Origin: an uncultured Erysipelotrichaceae bacterium
GTDB lineage: Bacteria > Bacillota_I > Bacilli_A > RF39 > UBA660
Assembly: GCA_902801795.1 (NCBI GenBank)
Contig: CADCJQ010000023.1
Span: forward strand, 1-47,076
Length of the DNA stretch: 47,076 nt
Direction of reading: 5' to 3'
The notes under the pieces were generated by a model, which worked only from the letters and a program-made list of their open reading frames with translations, did no database searches and had not been told where the DNA came from. The position numbers and the translations under genes were made by a program. This document shows positions 42,768-47,076 of this stretch, piece after piece (the stretch's first letter is position 1; each line of letters starts with the position of its first letter).

Positions 42768-45260
42768 ATGGGTATATTAAAAAGATTATTTGATCATGAA
42801 TATAAAGAAATGTCTCGTTTTAAGAAAATTGCCGATAATATCATGGCTTTAGAAGAAGAATATAGTAAGAAATCTGATGACGAGTTAAAAAATAAAACAA
42901 TTGAATTTAAAGAAAGATTAAGTAAAGGTGAAACACTTGATGACTTATTAGTTGAAGCATATGCAACAGCAAGAGAAGTAGCGTATCGAAAACTTAATGA
43001 AAAGGCTTTTTATGTGCAACTTTTAGGTGCTATTGCTATTCATTATGGTAATATTGCAGAACTTCGTACTGGTGAAGGTAAAACCTTAGTAACAATTTTC
43101 CCAGCTTACTTAAATTCATTAGAAGGAAAAGGTGTTCACGTAATTACAGTTAATGAATATTTAACGGTACGTAATGCTGAATGGATGGGACCAGTTTATG
43201 AAGGCCTTGGAGTTTCTGTTGGTATTAATAAAAGAGAATTATCTCCTCAAGAAAAAAGAGAACAATATAATTGTGATATCTTATATACAACAAATAATGA
43301 ATTAGGATTTGATTATTTAAGAGATAATATGGTTGTAAAAAAAGAAAACCGTGTACAACGTGGACTTAATTATGCTATTATCGATGAAGCAGATTCTATT
43401 TTAATTGATGAAGCCAGAACACCACTTATTATATCTGGGGGACAATTAAAGAGTGCTAATTTATATCTTGATGCTGACAGGTTTGTTAAAGGATTAAAGA
43501 ATGAAGTTGAATATAATTATGATGAAAAAACAAGAAATGTTACTTTAACTGATGATGGTGTATCAAAGGCCGAAAGTTATTTTCATTTAAAGAATCTATA
43601 TAGTTTAGAGAACAATGGTTTAGTTCATTATATTAATCAGGCTTTAAAAGCTAATTATGGCATGAAAAAAGATGTTGATTACGTTGTACAAGATGGGGAA
43701 GTATTAATTGTTGATCCGTTTACAGGTCGTATTATGAAAGGACGTCAATGGAGTGATGGACTACATCAAGCGGTTGAAGCTAAAGAAGGCGTTAAAATTA
43801 ATGAAGAAACAAAAACTGTAGCCACTATTACATTCCAAAATTTATTTAGAATGTATCAAAAATTATCTGGTATGACTGGTACTGCAAAGACAGAAGAAGA
43901 AGAGTTTAGAAATATTTATAATATGTATGTTATCGTTATACCTACTAATCGTCCTATTGCCCGTATTGATTATGCGGATTTAGTATATCCTAGTTTAAAA
44001 GGTAAATATAATGCCATTGTTAATGCTATTTGTGAAATCCATAAAACTGGTCAACCAATTCTAGTTGGTACTGTTGCGATTGAAAATAGTGAATTAATAA
44101 GTGAAATGTTAACGAAAAAAGGTATTAAACACGAAGTATTAAATGCTAAAAATCATGCAAGAGAAGCAGAAATTATTTCACATGCTGGAGAAAAAAATGC
44201 TGTTACAATTGCAACTAATATGGCAGGACGTGGAACAGATATTAAATTAACGGATGAAACAAAAGCCTTAGGTGGACTTTATGTTATTGGTACAGAAAGA
44301 CATGAATCACGTCGTATTGATAATCAGTTAAGAGGACGTTCAGGACGTCAAGGAGATCCAGGAGCAAGTCAATTTTATGTTTCTATGGAAGATGATTTGA
44401 TGGTACGTTTTGGAACTGATCGAATTAAAGGAATGTTACAGGCAGTAGGATTTTCAGATACACAAGCAATTCGTAGTAAAACATTTACAAAATCTATTGG
44501 TAGTGCCCAAGCTAAAGTTGAAGGAAATAACTTTGATATAAGAAAACAATTACTAGAATATGATGATGTTATGAATCAGCAAAGAGAAGATATATATCGT
44601 AGAAGAAATGAAATATTAGATAATGATTCTATTCACGATACTGTTTTAAATACTTTCTATAATCATATTTCCGATATCGTAAATGATCATATACCACCAG
44701 AAGATTATCTTACGGATAATGACTTATCTGATATTGTTAATTATGCAAATCAAAATTTATTAAGAAAACATATTAGTTTTGAAGATATTAAAGAGAAAAA
44801 ACCAGAAGAAGTAATTGACTTTATAAATGAAAAAGTAAAGGAAGAGTATGAAGAAAAATTAGAATCTCTTCCTCAAGAAATTCGTGATGAATTTGAAAAA
44901 GCTATTAGTTTAAATGTTATTGATAAGTATTGGACAGAAAATATTAATGCTCTTGCACATCTTCGTGAAGCCGTTATGATGCGTGGTTATGGTGGACAAG
45001 ATCCACTTCGTGCATACTCTGTTGATGGAGCAAATATGTACGATAATATGTTAATAAATATTGATAAAGATATTACCTTATTCTTATTACGTGCTGAAGT
45101 AAAACAAAATATTGAAAGAAAAGAAGTAGTTAAAAATAAATTAACAAATGATAAAGATGAAACGACAACAAAAACACAAGCCAAGAGTAAAAAAATAGGT
45201 AGAAATGATCCATGTCCATGTGGCTCAGGGAAAAAGTATAAACAATGCTGTGGTAGATAG
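42768..45260 (+). CDS. secA: Preprotein translocase ATPase SecA
   Basis: Motor of Sec-dependent export. 830 residues. Walker A TGEGKT (101-106, ELRTGEGKTLVTIF), Walker B YAIIDEADSILIDEARTP, the second helicase domain with VTIATNMAGRGTDIKL and RGRSGRQGDPG, and a C-terminal SEC-C zinc tail (residues 811-830, CPCGSGKKYKQCC) for SecB or phospholipid contacts. All domains are intact. Ribosome site AAAAGGAG. A mobile element starts after its 3' end. A second, accessory SecA is not seen here. Confidence 0.98.
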   Translation: MGILKRLFDHEYKEMSRFKKIADNIMALEEEYSKKSDDELKNKTIEFKERLSKGETLDDLLVEAYATAREVAYRKLNEKAFYVQLLGAIAIHYGNIAELRTGEGKTLVTIFPAYLNSLEGKGVHVITVNEYLTVRNAEWMGPVYEGLGVSVGINKRELSPQEKREQYNCDILYTTNNELGFDYLRDNMVVKKENRVQRGLNYAIIDEADSILIDEARTPLIISGGQLKSANLYLDADRFVKGLKNEVEYNYDEKTRNVTLTDDGVSKAESYFHLKNLYSLENNGLVHYINQALKANYGMKKDVDYVVQDGEVLIVDPFTGRIMKGRQWSDGLHQAVEAKEGVKINEETKTVATITFQNLFRMYQKLSGMTGTAKTEEEEFRNIYNMYVIVIPTNRPIARIDYADLVYPSLKGKYNAIVNAICEIHKTGQPILVGTVAIENSELISEMLTKKGIKHEVLNAKNHAREAEIISHAGEKNAVTIATNMAGRGTDIKLTDETKALGGLYVIGTERHESRRIDNQLRGRSGRQGDPGASQFYVSMEDDLMVRFGTDRIKGMLQAVGFSDTQAIRSKTFTKSIGSAQAKVEGNNFDIRKQLLEYDDVMNQQREDIYRRRNEILDNDSIHDTVLNTFYNHISDIVNDHIPPEDYLTDNDLSDIVNYANQNLLRKHISFEDIKEKKPEEVIDFINEKVKEEYEEKLESLPQEIRDEFEKAISLNVIDKYWTENINALAHLREAVMMRGYGGQDPLRAYSVDGANMYDNMLINIDKDITLFLLRAEVKQNIERKEVVKNKLTNDKDETTTKTQAKSKKIGRNDPCPCGSGKKYKQCCGR

Positions 45261-45286
45261 TAATAATATCAACGGTTTGCGAAGAC

Positions 45287-45360
45287 TTTGTCCACGAAAA
45301 AAATGGCTAAAAAATGCCATTTGTCCACAATTTGTCCACATTTTTTAAGTTTTGTGGACA
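45287..45360. repeat. Short repeats around a probable integration site
   Basis: TTTGTCCAC occurs three times (45287-45295, 45320-45328, 45331-45339) with GTGGACA inverted at 45354-45360. Between the first two is a 7-bp hairpin (AAATGGC 45301-45307, GCCATTT 45316-45322). The cluster lies between secA and an integrase gene; it could be arm-type or core sites of the recombinase (att end). The other end of the element is outside the window, so the exact att core is not known. Confidence 0.5.
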
Positions 45361-45417
45361 GAAGACTAAAAATGTTGTGGTATTTTGTACACATCTTTGT
45401 GGTCAATTAATGAAGAT

Positions 45418-45445
45418 AAAATGTCATCGAATGATGGCATTTTTT
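45418..45445 (+). terminator. Intrinsic terminator before the integrase gene
   Basis: AAAATGTCATC (45418-45428) and GATGGCATTTT (45433-45443) with a GAAT loop, followed by T. It would stop read-through from secA. Confidence 0.8.
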
Positions 45446-45479
45446 GTTTACCAATTTTTAGAAAAGGAGAGTATGAAAA

Positions 45480-46787
45480 ATGGTAAGCGTAAGAAAAAGA
45501 GGAAAGGTGTACGAATACCGATTTGAAACATCATCGATTAACGGAACAAGAAAATGGATAACTAGATCAGGTTTTCCAACAAGACAAGCAGCTTTAGAAC
45601 AAGGAGCATTAGATTATAATGAATTCTATCGGATAGGTAGAGTAAGAAAGAATAAGGAAATGTCTTATTCAGACTTTTTAGATTATTGGATAGATACATA
45701 TTGCAATTTCAATTTAAAATATTCAACAATAGTTACTTATCTCAATATTATTAAAATCTATTTGAAGCCAAGATTAGGGATGTATTCATTATCTCAAATT
45801 AATGCTCAATTATTACAAGAGTTTATTAATAAAATTTATGTAGAAAGAAATCTATCTAAATGGTATTTAAAAGGTATTATGAAAGTCGTTAAAGGTTCTT
45901 TGAAATATGCGTGTTATGATGTTAATTTTATTAATGAGAATCCAGCTGAAAGAGTACATATTCCAAGGTATGAAGTAGTATCTGGAGATCCCGTTCACAT
46001 TTTTACTCAAGAAGAGATAGAGAAGATATTGGATAGGTTTAAAGATGTTCATTGTATTTACTATGCATTTCTAACAGCATATTATACTGGTTTAAGAACA
46101 TCCGAAGTGTTTGGATTAACCTGGGATAACATTGATTTTGAGAAAAAGACATTAACAGTTAATAAGAACATTATTAAGAAGAATCGTTTTGGTAAACCTA
46201 AAAGATATGAAATTACAAAAGGACATTCTGTTGAAGTATGGTTTTATGGTTCATGCAAAACACCCCAAAGTAGAAGAACAATAACAATTGGAGATACTTT
46301 AGTTAAAGCATTGAAAGAGTTTAAAAAAGAACAAGAAGAAAATAAAGCATTTTATGGAAATTCATATTTAAAACATTATGAAATGCCGGTATTAAATGAA
46401 TATACCAATAGACAAGAAATTAAGATAGTAGATGCCACTGCTGAACTTAAATTAGATTTAAAAGAAGCTCCTTTAATATTTGTAAGATCAAATGGTGATT
46501 ATCGAGGAACTGAAACAACTAGACATGCCTTTAAAGTAATTAATTATGAACTAGGAATACCTTGTAGATTTCATGATTTTAGAGATACACATGCCACAAG
46601 GTTAATAGAACAAGGTGCTGATATTAAAGCTGTTTCTAAAAGACTAGGTCATTCTACAATTATGACTACTTATAATATCTATGTTAGAGTTACAAATAAA
46701 ATGGAATATGATACAGTAGATAAGTTTGAAGACTATACAAATACATTAGATATACCTAATCCTGTTGATATTCCAGAGCAAGACTAA
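45480..46787 (+). CDS. int: Tyrosine site-specific integrase
   Basis: Inserts and excises a mobile element. 435 residues: an N-terminal arm-binding domain (about 1-55, RKRGKVYEYRFETSSINGTR), a SAM-like core-binding domain (about 62-165) and a catalytic domain. Catalytic residues: R206 (TGLRTSEVFGL), K260 region, H365 and R368 (HDFRDTHAT), H391 (LGHSTIMTT) and nucleophile Y398. Similar to Tn916/phage-type integrases. GGAGAG precedes; a second ATG at 45473 in another frame gives a 17-codon basic ORF, which would overlap it. It marks the left end of a mobile element lying to the right. Confidence 0.92.
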   Translation: MVSVRKRGKVYEYRFETSSINGTRKWITRSGFPTRQAALEQGALDYNEFYRIGRVRKNKEMSYSDFLDYWIDTYCNFNLKYSTIVTYLNIIKIYLKPRLGMYSLSQINAQLLQEFINKIYVERNLSKWYLKGIMKVVKGSLKYACYDVNFINENPAERVHIPRYEVVSGDPVHIFTQEEIEKILDRFKDVHCIYYAFLTAYYTGLRTSEVFGLTWDNIDFEKKTLTVNKNIIKKNRFGKPKRYEITKGHSVEVWFYGSCKTPQSRRTITIGDTLVKALKEFKKEQEENKAFYGNSYLKHYEMPVLNEYTNRQEIKIVDATAELKLDLKEAPLIFVRSNGDYRGTETTRHAFKVINYELGIPCRFHDFRDTHATRLIEQGADIKAVSKRLGHSTIMTTYNIYVRVTNKMEYDTVDKFEDYTNTLDIPNPVDIPEQD

Positions 46788-46806
46788 CTATTCCACGAAG
46801 TGGGAA

Positions 46807-46837
46807 TTGACAAACAAATAAAATGTGTTATTATAAA
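46807..46837 (+). promoter_or_regulatory. Promoter of the leader peptide unit
   Basis: TTGACA (46807-46812), then TTATAA/TATAAA 18-19 bases on (46831-46837). It lies 20 bases after the integrase stop and faces the leader peptide. Confidence 0.65.
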
Positions 46838-46877
46838 TAACTAAGAAAGAGGTACTTTCTAGAATGGGGGTACATCT

Positions 46878-46949
46878 ATGAGAATACAATTATTTATTGA
46901 AGAACTTAAAAATATTGAATTAAAGGTGTCATTAGTATTAAATGATTAA
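46878..46949 (+). CDS. Leader peptide ORF (23 codons) overlapping a terminator
   Basis: ATG after GGGGGTACATCT, with product beginning MRIQLFIEELKN and ending SLVLND. A small hairpin (AGAAAG with CTTTCT, about 46843-46859) lies upstream. The last nine codons form the 5' arm and loop of a large terminator, and the stop codon ends at the loop edge. This is the arrangement of ribosome-controlled attenuators. The peptide itself matches nothing I know. Confidence 0.6.
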   Translation: MRIQLFIEELKNIELKVSLVLND

Positions 46950-46969
46950 TACTTTTGGCGCCTTTTTTT
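46922..46969 (+). terminator. Attenuator-type terminator overlapping the leader ORF
   Basis: The arm 46922-46939 pairs with 46948-46965 over 18 positions with two T-T mismatches and two T·G wobbles; the loop is AAATGATT and T7 follows. A ribosome that reaches the leader stop at 46947-46949 would cover the whole left arm, so translation of the leader should favour read-through to the gene at 46994. Confidence 0.8.
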
Positions 46970-46993
46970 ATAATTTTGAAAGAGGGTGGTTTT

Positions 46994-47076
46994 ATGATAG
47001 CATATGATGAAAAAGGTAATATTAATTATCCATCATTAGAAAGAAAGGGTACTTTGCCAGAGAGTGTTATTAATCA
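46994..47076 (+). CDS. Start of an unknown gene, cut by window edge
   Basis: ATG after AGAGGGTGG at good spacing, open to the last base. The 27 complete codons read MIAYDEKGNINYPS and on through KGTLPES. No family can be named from this. It follows an attenuator and an integrase, so it is presumably cargo or maintenance of the mobile element. Confidence 0.55.
   Translation, partial: MIAYDEKGNINYPSLERKGTLPESVIN

Noticed and set aside
45314-45526. 70-codon ORF across the secA-integrase gap
   Set aside because: It runs through the repeat sites, hairpins and a terminator, has no ribosome site, and overlaps the integrase start.
1-47076. Mollicute genetic code (UGA as Trp)
   Set aside because: Genes end in TGA, tryptophans are TGG, and prfB with UGA frameshift is present.

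Overview
The window is a very AT-rich chromosome segment (roughly a quarter to a third G+C by eye) from a Bacillota-type bacterium. It carries rpoE (RNA polymerase delta), long-form hpf, whiA, cdaA-cdaR, a class A penicillin-binding protein and a TagO/WecA-type transferase, so the cell is Gram-positive-like and wall-bearing. Synteny pieces (lgt-whiA, ywiB-rpoE, rplI-dnaB, walJ-rlmH) are Bacilli-like. UGA is a stop codon: prfB has the classic UGA-dependent +1 frameshift and several genes end in TGA, so this is not a code-4 mollicute. My best guess is an uncultured gut-type member of the Bacilli close to the Erysipelotrichia/mollicute branch. That placement is inference.

Layout. 1-10 kb: 3' part of uvrA, a membrane protein, a TraB/GumN-like protein (minus), lgt-whiA-GNAT, clpP (minus), a TGS/uridine-kinase fusion and gapA. 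10-16.7 kb: frameshifted prfB, two tandem YitT genes, two unknowns (one with an HEXXH motif), a broken Rpn-type nuclease remnant and cdaA-cdaR. 16.7-20.8 kb is accessory: a G9 tract inside a mini-ORF upstream of a TasA-signal/BspA-repeat surface protein, a LemA-like gene, an unexplained hairpin-rich gap, a GerQ-like gene, pduL and two small XRE regulators. 20.9-29.7 kb: PBP1A-type pbpA, ywiB-like, rpoE, prfA-prmC, two unknown membrane or surface proteins, tagO and hpf. 29.7-30.3 kb is a tandem 183-bp repeat, each copy encoding a 25-residue hydrophobic peptide on the minus strand, next to a CIRCE-controlled clpB. 32.4-45.3 kb: DUF421, rplI-dnaB, two M23 endopeptidase genes flanking walJ, rlmH, an amino-acid symporter, ung, a PLC-like protein, an unknown membrane protein and secA. 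From 45.3 kb a mobile element begins: repeated TTTGTCCAC sites, a tyrosine integrase, a leader peptide with an overlapping terminator, and the start of an unknown gene cut by the window edge.

The most promising undescribed systems are (1) the tandem hydrophobic-peptide locus, which has the features of a type I toxin-antitoxin module and shares its intergenic region, including CIRCE, with clpB; (2) the 23-codon leader peptide overlapping an 18-bp-class terminator hairpin behind the integrase; (3) the G9 tract in the leader of the surface protein; and (4) the structured gap at 19.1-19.25 kb.

Most of the rest is ordinary housekeeping in short operons separated by clear intrinsic terminators. 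No tRNA, rRNA or CRISPR array was seen.
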